Shown in pieces: positions 23,285 through 31,545 of a stretch of 64,000 nucleotides of DNA. Under the pieces are notes generated by a model. It was not told the DNA's origin. It did not search any database and was given only the letters and a program-made list of their open reading frames with translations. Numbering within the stretch: position 1 is the stretch's first letter; each line of letters begins with the position of its first letter. The DNA is taken from the NCBI RefSeq assembly GCF_000308875.1, contig NZ_BAGL01000033.1:62001-126000 (forward strand). The letters run 5' to 3'. Made by a program: the position numbers and the translations under genes. Source of the stretch: Nocardia transvalensis NBRC 15921. GTDB taxonomy: Bacteria > Actinomycetota > Actinomycetes > Mycobacteriales > Mycobacteriaceae.

Positions 23285-25395
23285 GCGGGCCGGCGGTGTT
23301 CAACGCGGGCCAGCCGATGCCGATCATCGGCGGTGGCGGCGGTGTGGTGACGCTGGTCGAGGCCAGCACGTTCTGCCTGTCCGACCCGCTCGGCGACATC
23401 AACGCCGGGACCTCCCAGGGGCTGTTCTATCGCGATGCGCGAGTCGTGTCGCGGTGGGAGCTGCGGGTCGACGGGCACCGGCCCGAACAGCTGTCGGTGA
23501 TGATGCCCGAGGCCTTCCGGGCGCGGTTCGTGCTGCGCAAACCCGCCCGGCAGGGCGTCGCGGACAGTTCGGTGCTGGTGCTGCGCCGCCGCATGATCGG
23601 CGACGGTATGCGTGAGATCATCGCCGTGTACAACCTCGGCGACGAAGACACGGCGATGACCCTGTCGCTGACCGTGGACTCCGACTTCGCCGATCTGTTC
23701 GCGGTCAAGGCGGGGCAGGTGCACGGCGGCAGCTGCGATCTGACCGCCGCGGACGACGAGTTGCATCTGACCGACCGGGAGGATCCGGGTCGCGGGCTCA
23801 CCATCAGCGCCGACGGCGATCCCGACGCCCAGCCCGGGGCCTTCAGCTGGCGAATCGTCGTGCCGCGGCGGGGGCATTGGCAGACCACCGTGCGCTGCCG
23901 GCCGATCATCGGGCACCGGGCCGTCGATATGAACTTCAGCGACGACGATCAGGACAGCCCGACCTACCGGATGAAGCAGTGGCGCGCGACGGCGACCAGC
24001 CTGACCGCCTCCGATCCGGGCCTGACGACGATCCTGCTGCGCACCGAGGGCGATCTGGGCGCGCTGCGCATCGACGATCAGGGCGGCGACGCGCCGACCT
24101 ACGTGGCCGCCGGCGCGCCGTGGTTCATGACACTGTTCGGCCGCGACAGCCTGCTCACCTCGTGGATGGCGCTGGTGCTGGACAGCGATCTGGCACTGGG
24201 CACCCTGCAGCAGCTGGCGGCGCTGCAGGGGGCGAAGGTCGATCCGATCACCGAGGAGGAACCGGGCCGGATCATGCACGAGATGCGGCACGGTCCCGCC
24301 GGGGACGAGGTGCTCGGCGGCACGGTGTACTACGGCACCGTCGACGCGACGCCGCTGTTCGTCATGCTGCTGGCCGAATGCTGGCGGTGGGGCGCCGAGG
24401 AATCGATCGTGAAGGCGCTGCTGCCCGCGGCCGACGCCGCCCTCACCTGGATGGACTCCTACGGCGACACCGACGGCGACGGGTTCGTCGAATATCGCCG
24501 CAAGACGGATCAGGGGCTGGCGAATCAGGGCTGGAAGGACAGCTGGGACGCGATCTCGTTCGCCGACGGGCACCTCGCCGATCCGCCGATCGCGCTGTGC
24601 GAGGTCCAGGGCTACGTCTATGCCGCGTGCCTGGGCCGGGCCGATATCGCCGAGGCGTTCGGCGACGCGGCCACCGCCTCCCGGCTGCGCACCCGGGCCG
24701 CCGAGCTGAAGGCGCGCTTCGACGAGTCGTTCTGGCTGCCCCAATCCGGGTGGTACGCCATGGCTCTGGACGCGCGGAAGAATCCGGTGGACGCGCTGTC
24801 GAGCAATGTCGCGCACTGCCTGTGGACCGGGATCGTGCCCGACGAGCGGGCCGCGGTGCTCATCGAGCGGCTCGCGGAATCCGGGATGGACAGCGGATTC
24901 GGGCTGCGCACACTGGGCGAGGCCATGGGCCGCTACAACCCGATGAGCTACCACAACGGGTCGGTGTGGCCGCACGACACCGCCATCGCCGTCGCCGGGC
25001 TGCTGCGCTATCACCACATTCCCGGGGCGACGGAGCTGGCCGAGCGGCTGTCCGCCGGGTTGCTCGAGGCGATCCAGGCGTTCGGGGCGCGGCCGCCGGA
25101 GTTGTTCTGCGGCTTCACCCGTAAGGATTTCCCGGCGCCCGTGCCGTATCCGACGTCGTGTTCGCCGCAGGCGTGGTCCAGCGCCGCGCCGCTGCTGCTG
25201 ATGCGGTCCTACCTGGGCCTGCAACCCGACGTGCCCAACCGCACCCTCGCGATCGCCCCGCGCCTGCCCGATCGCGCGGGGCGGGTGCGCCTGGCGGACC
25301 TGCGGCTCGGTCCGGCCACGGTCACCATCGAGGCGCGGGGGACCACGGTGAAGGTCGACGGGCTGCCCGGCGATTGGGAGCTGCGCCAATCCTGA
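23281..25395 (+). CDS. Amylo-alpha-1,6-glucosidase / glycogen-debranching-type protein
   Basis: 704 residues. The N-terminal third is a GDE_N_bis-type beta-sandwich (GGVVTLVEASTFCLSDPLGD, GLFYRDARVVSRWEL); from about residue 280 comes an (alpha/alpha)6 catalytic barrel with WFMTLFGRDSLLTSWMAL, a possible DGDGFVEYRR loop, NQGWKDSWDAI and the C-terminal GSVWPHDTAIAVAG, where GH63/GH133-like catalytic acids are expected. Known relatives trim alpha-1,6 branches of glycogen or related glucans in the cytoplasm. A frame continues upstream to 23176, but ATG 23281 fits the family start and overlaps a short leader ORF. Next gene is OsmC-like, 67 bp on. Confidence 0.88.
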   Translation: MSGPAVFNAGQPMPIIGGGGGVVTLVEASTFCLSDPLGDINAGTSQGLFYRDARVVSRWELRVDGHRPEQLSVMMPEAFRARFVLRKPARQGVADSSVLVLRRRMIGDGMREIIAVYNLGDEDTAMTLSLTVDSDFADLFAVKAGQVHGGSCDLTAADDELHLTDREDPGRGLTISADGDPDAQPGAFSWRIVVPRRGHWQTTVRCRPIIGHRAVDMNFSDDDQDSPTYRMKQWRATATSLTASDPGLTTILLRTEGDLGALRIDDQGGDAPTYVAAGAPWFMTLFGRDSLLTSWMALVLDSDLALGTLQQLAALQGAKVDPITEEEPGRIMHEMRHGPAGDEVLGGTVYYGTVDATPLFVMLLAECWRWGAEESIVKALLPAADAALTWMDSYGDTDGDGFVEYRRKTDQGLANQGWKDSWDAISFADGHLADPPIALCEVQGYVYAACLGRADIAEAFGDAATASRLRTRAAELKARFDESFWLPQSGWYAMALDARKNPVDALSSNVAHCLWTGIVPDERAAVLIERLAESGMDSGFGLRTLGEAMGRYNPMSYHNGSVWPHDTAIAVAGLLRYHHIPGATELAERLSAGLLEAIQAFGARPPELFCGFTRKDFPAPVPYPTSCSPQAWSSAAPLLLMRSYLGLQPDVPNRTLAIAPRLPDRAGRVRLADLRLGPATVTIEARGTTVKVDGLPGDWELRQS

Positions 25396-25462
25396 GAACC
25401 ATTGGGCTCAGGGCGAGTACAACCGTCGTCGCGCGGCCGTCGCGTTCGTAGCGTGGACAGGC

Positions 25463-25978
25463 ATGACAGCCAGCACCGGCACTCCGCTCAACGATATCGT
25501 CGACGCCACCGCGGACGCCGTGGCCGGGGATCCGGCCGCGGCGCACGTGGTGTTCCGGGCGGCCGGAACGCCCGAGGGCGCGGTGGGCAGCACGATCACA
25601 CTCGGCAAACACACTGTGCGAGTGGACGAACCACCGGCCCTCGGCGGCACGGACACCGCCCCCAACCCGGTCGAGGTCTACTTGTCGGCCCTGATCTCCT
25701 GCCAGGTGGTGACCTACCGCTTCTGGGCGCAACGGCTCGGCATCGCCATCGACGACCTCGCGATCGAGGCCGAGGGAGACCTCGACGTCCGAGGATTCTT
25801 CGGCCTCGACGACGCCGTCCGCCCGGGCTTCCAAGCAATCCGCGTCACCGTCCGGGTCACGGGCCCGGAACCCGCCACCCGCTACGCCGACCTCCAACGC
25901 GTGGTCGACACCCACTGCCCGGTCCTGGATCTGACGGCCGCTCCGACCCCGGTCCACACGACCCTGGTCACGGCCTAG
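25463..25978 (+). CDS. OsmC-family protein
   Basis: 171 residues. The two reactive-cysteine sites of the OsmC/Ohr fold are present: LISCQVVTYRFWAQR (about residue 78) and DTHCPVLDLT (about 154), where a reducible pair normally detoxifies organic hydroperoxides. NPVEVYLSALISCQ is the helix that carries the first cysteine. No membrane segment or signal peptide. It converges with the ECF41 sigma-factor gene across a palindromic repeat element. Function as a peroxidase is inferred from the family. Confidence 0.87.
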   Translation: MTASTGTPLNDIVDATADAVAGDPAAAHVVFRAAGTPEGAVGSTITLGKHTVRVDEPPALGGTDTAPNPVEVYLSALISCQVVTYRFWAQRLGIAIDDLAIEAEGDLDVRGFFGLDDAVRPGFQAIRVTVRVTGPEPATRYADLQRVVDTHCPVLDLTAAPTPVHTTLVTA

Positions 25979-26011
25979 GCCACAGCAACTCCGAAGCGCC
26001 ACCCACCATTA

Positions 26012-26078
26012 TTCCGGCATGCTTTTGGCCGGAATCCACTGTGGCCGAGGTGGTTCCCGGCCAAGAGCATGCCGGGAA
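26012..26078. repeat. Dispersed palindromic element, copy B
   Basis: Left arm 26012-26038 (core CCGGCATGCTTTTGGCCGG) and right arm 26052-26078 form a long imperfect inverted repeat around a 13-base loop, between the convergent OsmC and sigma-factor genes. The same core is in copy A at 16041. It may also serve as a bidirectional terminator here. Confidence 0.85.
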
Positions 26079-26146
26079 AGAGGGCGGGAAGTCTCCTCGG
26101 GAAGAGGGCGGGAAGTTTCCTCGGGAAGAGGGCGGGAAGTCTCCTA
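26074..26146. repeat. Three tandem 24-bp repeats running into the sigma-factor stop
   Basis: Units of GGGAAGAGGGCGGGAAGTCTC (plus CTC) begin at 26074 (one extra A), 26099 and 26123, with one base different in the second. They directly follow the palindrome and the last unit reaches the TAG of the sigma-factor gene. Confidence 0.9.
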
Positions 26147-27070
26147 CAGGTACCAGTCCGGCCCACCTTCCGGCAGCTCGCGGAGCTTGTCCGGGTTGCG
26201 GACGACGGTGATGCCGGTGATGCGGCCGTCATCGATGATGAACGAGAACACGCCGGTGTGGTTGCCGTCGAAGACGACCAGGCCGGGGCGGCCGTTGACC
26301 AGGACGTTGCGGCCCCACGCACCGGTATTCGCGCGGTACCAGCCGAAGAACAGCTTGGCGACCAGTTCGGCGCCGCGCACGGGTTCGCGGATGGCGGGCA
26401 CCTTGCCGCCGCCGTCGGCGGTCAGCGTGACCTTGTCGTCCAGCACGCCGAGCAGCGCGCCCAGGTCGCCGGACTGCCAGGCCACGGCGAAGGCGGACAC
26501 CACCTTCTCGTGCTCGTCGCGGCTGGCCGGGAAGCGCGGCGTGCCGTCCTCGACGTGCTTGCGCGCCCGGGAGGCCAACTGCCGCACCGCGGCCGGAGTG
26601 CGCCCGACCACCTCCGCCACCTCCGGACCGGACATCCCGAACACCTCCTGCAACACGAAGGCGGTCCGTTCGGCGGGCGACAGCGACTCCAGCACCACCA
26701 GCAGTGCGGTGGTGACGCGCTCGTCCTGCGTGACGCGATCGGCGGGATCGTCCATGGTGGTGACCTCCGGTTCGGGCAGCCAGTCGCCGACGTACTGCTC
26801 CCGCCGGGCCCGAGCCGATCCGAGCTGGTCCAGGGCGAGCCGCCCGGTGACGGTGGTCAGCCACGCGCGCAGATTGTCGATGTGATCGTCCTCGGCCCGG
26901 GTCTCCGACCAGCGCTGCAACCGCAGCCACGCCTCCTGCACCACGTCGTCCGCATCGCTGAGGCTGCCGAGCGTGCTGTACGCCAACCGGCGCAGATAGG
27001 GCCGATGCTCCTCGAACCGGCGCGCCAACTCCGCCCGGCCCACATCCCCCCGCCGTTCCTCGCCCGTCAC
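26144..27070 (-). CDS. ECF41-type sigma factor (SigJ-like) with SnoaL-like C-terminal domain
   Basis: 308 residues. Sigma region 2 lies near residues 15-80 (RRLAYSTLGSLSDADDVVQE) and region 4 near 120-175 (LESLSPAERTAFVLQEVFGM, AEVVGRTPAAVRQLASRARK). The C-terminal 120 residues form a SnoaL-like domain that replaces an anti-sigma factor in the ECF41 group. Group hallmarks are all present: YVGDWLPEP between the sigma domains, DGGGK in the extension and NPDKL near the C-terminus. ECF41 factors control themselves through that domain; targets here are unknown. It lies 39 bp downstream of a PurN-like gene on the same strand. Confidence 0.93.
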   Translation of the reverse strand: MTGEERRGDVGRAELARRFEEHRPYLRRLAYSTLGSLSDADDVVQEAWLRLQRWSETRAEDDHIDNLRAWLTTVTGRLALDQLGSARARREQYVGDWLPEPEVTTMDDPADRVTQDERVTTALLVVLESLSPAERTAFVLQEVFGMSGPEVAEVVGRTPAAVRQLASRARKHVEDGTPRFPASRDEHEKVVSAFAVAWQSGDLGALLGVLDDKVTLTADGGGKVPAIREPVRGAELVAKLFFGWYRANTGAWGRNVLVNGRPGLVVFDGNHTGVFSFIIDDGRITGITVVRNPDKLRELPEGGPDWYL

Positions 27071-27109
27071 GTCCTGCCTCCCTTTCGTCCGCCCGAGCCT
27101 ATCGGGGGC

Positions 27110-27751
27110 TCACCAGGGACGACGATGTGGAGTAGGGGTGTGTGACATCGACGCGGCGAGCCGCCGGACCACCGCGGGAAGCAAATCGTGCTCGGCGACC
27201 AGCACGCGCTCCGCCAGCGACTCCGCGGTATCGCCGGGCACCACCGGAACCCGAGCCTGAGCGAGCACCGGTCCGGCGTCGTAATCCTCGGTGACCAGGT
27301 GCACCGTCGGGCCGGAGACGGTGTCTCCCGAGGCGAGGACGGCCTCGTGAACGGCGTTGCCGTACATGCCTTTTCCACCATGGCGGGGCAGGAGCGCCGG
27401 GTGGACGTTGACGATTCTGGAGGTGTACTCGGCTCGGGTGCGGGGGCCGAGTTTCTTCATGTAGCCCGCGGTCACGACCAGGTCGGTCTCGTGGGCGGTC
27501 AGCGCGGATCGAATCGCCGCGTCCAGTAGCTCCGGTTCCGGATGGGTGCTGCCGGACAGGTGTAGTGCGGGGATGCCCGCGTCGCGGGCGAAGGCGAGCG
27601 CGCCGGATCCGCTGTTGTTGCTGATGACGAGGCTGATCGTGAAAGGTGAGTCGGGGGAGAGCGAGGTGCGGTGGAGGGCCCGCAGATTCGAGCCGTTGTG
27701 TGACGCCAGGACGGCGACGTGTACTCCGGACACTCGGGCAGTGTCGCACAT
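27110..27751 (-). CDS. purN: Phosphoribosylglycinamide formyltransferase (PurN-like)
   Basis: 213 residues. The fold and motifs match GAR transformylase: VAVLASHNGSNLRAL binds the phosphoribosyl group; IVNVHPALLPRHGGKGMYG carries the catalytic Asn-His (in NVHPALLP), and TEDYDAGPVLAQ supplies the third catalytic residue Asp. The enzyme moves a formyl group from 10-formyl-THF to GAR in purine synthesis. It is not next to other purine genes, and the neighbourhood is an ECF sigma factor and cobD, so a second paralogue elsewhere or a related formyltransferase role is possible. The proposed ATG 27751 has no strong ribosome-binding site; GTG 27733 is an alternative. Confidence 0.8.
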   Translation of the reverse strand: MCDTARVSGVHVAVLASHNGSNLRALHRTSLSPDSPFTISLVISNNSGSGALAFARDAGIPALHLSGSTHPEPELLDAAIRSALTAHETDLVVTAGYMKKLGPRTRAEYTSRIVNVHPALLPRHGGKGMYGNAVHEAVLASGDTVSGPTVHLVTEDYDAGPVLAQARVPVVPGDTAESLAERVLVAEHDLLPAVVRRLAASMSHTPTPHRRPW

Positions 27752-27804
27752 GCGGGCTGCTGGGTGATGTGGGGTGGGGCGAGGGGGGTCGATAGGCTCG
27801 GATT

Positions 27805-28827
27805 GTGGGTGTGTGTGGTGCGCGGGCTGTGGGGCTGGTGGTGGGGTTTGTGCTGGACAGGGTGGTGGGGGATCCGCGGCGGGGGCATCCGGTGGCGGGG
27901 TTCGGGGTGGTGGCGGGGGCGTTGGAGTCGGTGGGTTATCGGGATCGGCGTGGGGCGGGGGTTGTGCATGAGGTCGTGCTTGTCGGGGGTGTGGTGGCGG
28001 TCGGCGCGGGGGTGGAGCGGATGGTCGGACGGCGGATGCGGCGGGAGGGGGTGCGAACTCGGTTGGGGGTCAAGGCTTTCGATATTCCGCTCGTGGTGGT
28101 GACCGCGGTGGCCACGTGGACGGCGCTCGGCGGGACCACGCTCGCGCGGACGGGGCGGGAGATGGCCGATCGGCTGGAGCGTGGGGATGTCGGTGGGGCT
28201 CGGGAGTTGCTGCCGTCGCTGTGCGGGCGGGATCCGGAGGTTCTCGATGCCGACGGGCTGGCGCGGGCCGCGGTCGAATCCATCGCGGAGAACACCTCCG
28301 ATGCGACGGTCGCGCCGCTGGTCTGGGGTGCGATCGCGGGCGTGCCGGGGCTGCTCGGGTACCGGGCGGTGAACACCCTCGACGCGATGGTCGGATATCG
28401 CAACGATCGCTATCGCCGCTTCGGCTGGGCGGCCGCCCGCACCGACGATCTGGCGAATCTGCTCCCGGCGCGGCTGAGTGGCCTCCTGACCGTCGCGTTG
28501 GCCCCTTTGTCCGGTGGCCGTCCCGCCGCAGCCCTCCGGGCCTGGCAGCGCGATGCGGCGGCCCATCCCAGTCCCAATGCGGGCGTGGCCGAATCCACGA
28601 TGGCCGGTGCGCTCGGCATCCGCCTCGGCGGCCCGACCGAATACCGGCACGGCACCGAACTCCGCCCCACCCTCGGTGAGGGTCCCAGCCCGCGCGTTCC
28701 CGACCTGCGCCGAGCCGTAGCCCTGTCCGAAGCGGTCCAGGCGGCCACGGTCCTGGTCACCGCCCTCGCCGTCCTCCTCGGTGGCGCACGTCGAAGGTCG
28801 TGTGGTCAGCGGGGAGTGTTGCCGTAG
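27805..28827 (+). CDS. cobD: Adenosylcobinamide-phosphate synthase CobD/CbiB
   Basis: 340 residues from GTG 27805. This membrane protein joins aminopropanol (phosphate) to adenosylcobyric acid. The family signature is clear: VVGFVLDRVVGDPRRGHPVAGFG at the start, AVESIAENTSDATVAPLVWG near residue 155, YRAVNTLDAMVGYRNDRYRRFG near 190, DLANLLPARLSG near 215, and HPSPNAGVAESTMAGALGIRLGG near 255 (each partly quoted). About four to five membrane segments. The order cobD, SURF1-like, ptpA, cobC matches M. tuberculosis. No cobalamin riboswitch is evident upstream. Its 3' end overlaps the convergent SURF1-like gene by 22 bp. Confidence 0.93.
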   Translation: MGVCGARAVGLVVGFVLDRVVGDPRRGHPVAGFGVVAGALESVGYRDRRGAGVVHEVVLVGGVVAVGAGVERMVGRRMRREGVRTRLGVKAFDIPLVVVTAVATWTALGGTTLARTGREMADRLERGDVGGARELLPSLCGRDPEVLDADGLARAAVESIAENTSDATVAPLVWGAIAGVPGLLGYRAVNTLDAMVGYRNDRYRRFGWAAARTDDLANLLPARLSGLLTVALAPLSGGRPAAALRAWQRDAAAHPSPNAGVAESTMAGALGIRLGGPTEYRHGTELRPTLGEGPSPRVPDLRRAVALSEAVQAATVLVTALAVLLGGARRRSCGQRGVLP

Positions 28828-29696
28828 CGGTCGGCGAGACGGTCGGCGTTGGATTTTCGCGGGGCTGTAGCGGCGGGCGGGGCGGCGGAATCCGCTGTCG
28901 CCCCTGATGTTTCCGCTGCGGGGCGGGATGTGCCGCCCCGCTCCCGGCGGCGTTCGCGGAGTTCGGCCCAGACGAAATAGCCGAGGCCGAGCGGGGCCAT
29001 GATGCCGAAGGCGATCCATTGCAGGCCGTAGGAGAGATACGGTCCGGCGTCGAGTTGTGGCAGGGCGGGCGGGGTGAACGCGCCCGGCTGGCCCTCGGTC
29101 AGCTGGAGGTAGCCGCGGTCGGGGGGAACCGTGCCGACGGGCGTACCCACCACGGTCGAAAATTGTTCGGTGTCAATGGAATACACCTGACGGAAGCCGT
29201 CCTGGTGCAGGGGTTCCTTGCCCGGGATCACGCCCTCGGATTTGCGTACCCGGCCCTCGATGCGCTGCGGGCCCGCGGGCGGTTCGGCGATCGGCGGGAT
29301 GCGGCTGCCGTCGACGGCGGCCACCAGGCCCCGATCGATCAGCAGCGTCCGGCCGTCGTCGAGACGGAAGGTGGCCAGTACGCCGTAGGCCGGGTGGTCG
29401 TCGAGCCGCTGCAGCCGCTCCAGCACCGTCGATCCGGGGACGTAGTTGCCGGTGGCGACGACGCGACGCCATTCGGTGTCCGTCGCGCCGGGGTCGTTCA
29501 GCAGCGTGGCGACATCGACCGGATCGGCCGTCACCGATTCGGCGATGAGGTCGTTGCGGTGCGAGGTGCGATTGTTCTTGCCCAGCTGCCACGGCGCGAG
29601 CACCGTGAAACACAGGTACGCGAACGCCACCACGACCACCGCGAGGATCAGCCAGTTGGGTCGCAGCAGGAAGGTGAGCCGGCGCAGCACGTTCAT
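28806..29696 (-). CDS. SURF1-family cytochrome oxidase biogenesis protein
   Basis: 296 residues from ATG 29696, which overlaps the ptpA stop (ATGA). Two transmembrane helices flank a central extracytoplasmic domain: the first at about residues 15-37 (NWLILAVVVVAFAYLCFTVL), the second at about 228-247 (GLQWIAFGIMAPLGLGYFVW). APWQLGKNN directly after the first helix and LIDRGLVAA, VPPDRGYLQL are SURF1 motifs. In the family it aids haem insertion into cytochrome c oxidase. The C-terminal 45 residues are a low-complexity Ala/Pro/Thr tail. Matches Rv2235 in position. Confidence 0.9.
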   Translation of the reverse strand: MNVLRRLTFLLRPNWLILAVVVVAFAYLCFTVLAPWQLGKNNRTSHRNDLIAESVTADPVDVATLLNDPGATDTEWRRVVATGNYVPGSTVLERLQRLDDHPAYGVLATFRLDDGRTLLIDRGLVAAVDGSRIPPIAEPPAGPQRIEGRVRKSEGVIPGKEPLHQDGFRQVYSIDTEQFSTVVGTPVGTVPPDRGYLQLTEGQPGAFTPPALPQLDAGPYLSYGLQWIAFGIMAPLGLGYFVWAELRERRRERGGTSRPAAETSGATADSAAPPAATAPRKSNADRLADRYGNTPR

Positions 29697-30187
29697 CGGT
29701 GGACGCTGCCCTCGCCGAGCTGGTCGCGGACCCAGTCGAGCAGTCCGGGCACCGCGGCCTCGATCTGCTCGCGGACCAGTTCGAAGTCGGAGTCGTCGCC
29801 GTAGTACGGATCCGGCACGTCGCCGTCGTCGGCCTTCGGATCGAAACTGCGCAGCAGGCGGCGGCGGTCCCGTGGCACGCCCAGGCGGGCCAGGTCGCGT
29901 TCGTGCGAGGTGGCGAGGGCGACGAGCAGGTCGGCGTCGAGATGGTCCGCGCCCACCATGGCCGCGACGTGGCCGACCGGATAGCCGTGCCGGTTCAGCA
30001 GCGCGGTCGTGCGCGGGTCGGCGTCCGAGCCTACGTGCCAGGCGGTGGTGCCGGCGCTGCTCACGCGCACCAGGTCGGCGAGCCCGGCCCGCTCGACGTG
30101 CGCGGCGAAGATCTTCTCGGCCATCGGTGACCGGCAGATGTTGCCGGTACAGATGAAGGTCACATGCAGCTCGCCCACGACAGACAT
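29693..30187 (-). CDS. ptpA: Low-molecular-weight protein tyrosine phosphatase PtpA
   Basis: 164 residues from ATG 30187, close to the usual 160-165. The phosphate-binding loop CTGNICRS (C13 to S20) is the C-x5-R-S catalytic site, and the acid Asp lies in DVPDPYYGDD (about 124-133). In mycobacteria PtpA is exported and acts on host proteins; here only the enzyme class can be stated. No signal peptide, as in known members. It is translationally coupled to the SURF1-like gene. In M. tuberculosis the kinase PtkA lies nearby; no HAD-type ptkA gene is seen in the next 10 kb here. Confidence 0.94.
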   Translation of the reverse strand: MSVVGELHVTFICTGNICRSPMAEKIFAAHVERAGLADLVRVSSAGTTAWHVGSDADPRTTALLNRHGYPVGHVAAMVGADHLDADLLVALATSHERDLARLGVPRDRRRLLRSFDPKADDGDVPDPYYGDDSDFELVREQIEAAVPGLLDWVRDQLGEGSVHR

Positions 30188-30431
30188 TCTGGCCGGTCGG
30201 TGCCGGACCCGGGCACGTAGGGTGGATGGCTGTGCCACAGGACACCACGACCGGCCCGGAAACGCGCGAAACAGGCGCGGCGGATCACCCCGCGCCCGCG
30301 CGGGCCGGAGTCGTCGGTGCGGCAGGTGCGTGGGGCAGCTGCCGTGGGCGGGAGACAGCTGCGCGGGGCAGGAATCCAGGGACGTGGGGCGGCCGCGGTC
30401 GGCGGGCGACGGTCGAGGCGGGGGTGCGGGC

Positions 30432-31469
30432 GTGAGCGGCGAGTACGTGGAGCGCGCGAAGCTGCGCCATCACGGCGACGCCGACGTGCGGGCCGGGATG
30501 CTCGACTTCGCGGTGAACGTGCAGGGCGACGCGCCGCCGGACTGGTTGCGCGCGCGGCTGGCGGCCCGGCTCGGGGACCTCGGGCGCTATCCCGGCGCGG
30601 GCGAGGCGGCCGCGGCGCGCTCCGCCGTCGCCGCGCGGCACGGCCGCACTCCGGACGAGGTGCTGCTGCTGGCGGGCGCGGCCGAAGGGTTCGCGATGCT
30701 GCCCCGGCTGGCCCCGGAGCTGGCCGCGGTGATCCACCCGTCGTTCACCGAACCCGAGCTGGCGTTGCGCGAGGCGGAGGTCGCGGTCGCGCGGGTCGTG
30801 CTGCAGCCGCCGTACGAACTGGACCCGGCGCTGGTCCCCGACGCGGCCGACCTGGTGGTGCTCGGGAATCCGACCAACCCGACCTCCGTCCTGCACCCGG
30901 CCTCCGTGATCCGGGCGCTGCGGCGGCCGGGCCGCATCGTCGTGGTCGACGAAGCCTTCGCCGATGCGATACCCGGGGAAGTGGAATCCCTTGCGGCGGA
31001 ATCTCTTCCGGACGTACTCGTGCTACGCAGCCTCACCAAGACGTGGGCGCTGGCCGGTCTGCGGTGCGGATACTTCCTCGGCCCGCACGACCTGCTGGCC
31101 CGACTCGATCACGGCCGGGCGCACTGGCCGCTGGGCACCCTGCAACTGGAAGCCGTCGCCGCGACCGCGCAGCCGGAGGCCGTCGCCGAATCCCGTTCGC
31201 ACGCAACGCGAATCGCCGCCGATCGCGCCGCGATGATCCCGCGCCTGCGCGAACTCGGCGTGGAGGTCGGTGAACCGGCCCGGGGACCCTTCCTGTTAAT
31301 CCGCGTCCCCGATGCCGAACTTCTCCGCAAACGGTTGGCGGACAAGGGGATCGCCGTCCGTCGCGGAGACACCTTCCCCGGCCTCGGCCCCGGTCACCTG
31401 CGGGTGGCGGTGCGCGGCAGCGCCCAGGTGGACCGCTTGGTCGCTGCGATCCAGGAGGTTGGCCTGTGA
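30432..31469 (+). CDS. cobC: Threonine-phosphate decarboxylase-like PLP enzyme (CobC/CobD type)
   Basis: 345 residues from GTG 30432. Type I PLP aminotransferase fold: LDFAVNVQGDAPPDWLRARL near the N-terminus (as in histidinol-phosphate aminotransferase relatives), LVVLGNPTNPTSVLHP (N in GNPTNP contacts PLP), VVDEAFAD (Asp), and VLRSLTKTWALAGLRCGYF with the Schiff-base lysine in SLTKTWAL. In cobalamin synthesis it makes aminopropanol phosphate from threonine phosphate. A 69-codon frame ending in an overlapping GTGA lies upstream but looks non-coding. Neighbours CobD and the CobC phosphatase domain at 34 kb support the cobalamin assignment. Confidence 0.85.
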   Translation: MSGEYVERAKLRHHGDADVRAGMLDFAVNVQGDAPPDWLRARLAARLGDLGRYPGAGEAAAARSAVAARHGRTPDEVLLLAGAAEGFAMLPRLAPELAAVIHPSFTEPELALREAEVAVARVVLQPPYELDPALVPDAADLVVLGNPTNPTSVLHPASVIRALRRPGRIVVVDEAFADAIPGEVESLAAESLPDVLVLRSLTKTWALAGLRCGYFLGPHDLLARLDHGRAHWPLGTLQLEAVAATAQPEAVAESRSHATRIAADRAAMIPRLRELGVEVGEPARGPFLLIRVPDAELLRKRLADKGIAVRRGDTFPGLGPGHLRVAVRGSAQVDRLVAAIQEVGL

Positions 31470-31545
31470 ATCGCTCGTGGTGTCGAGCAGCGCGGGACGA
31501 TCATGATGTTCGGCAGGTGGATGGGATCGGAGTGGAGGTGGTTCT

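Noticed and set aside
23230..25389. Minus-strand frame of 719 codons opposite the debranching-type gene
   Set aside because: Antisense shadow with no recognisable domain; the plus strand has GH-barrel motifs and a ribosome-binding context.
27752..27804. Possible cobalamin riboswitch before cobD
   Set aside because: Only about 50 bases separate the divergent purN and cobD starts, too short for the structure, and no B12-box-like sequence is visible.
30226..30435. 69-codon frame whose TGA overlaps the GTG of the cobC-like gene
   Set aside because: The GTGA overlap looks like coupling, but the product is a low-complexity Gly/Ala/Arg/Thr sequence with no structure; its initiation site has no clear ribosome-binding sequence.
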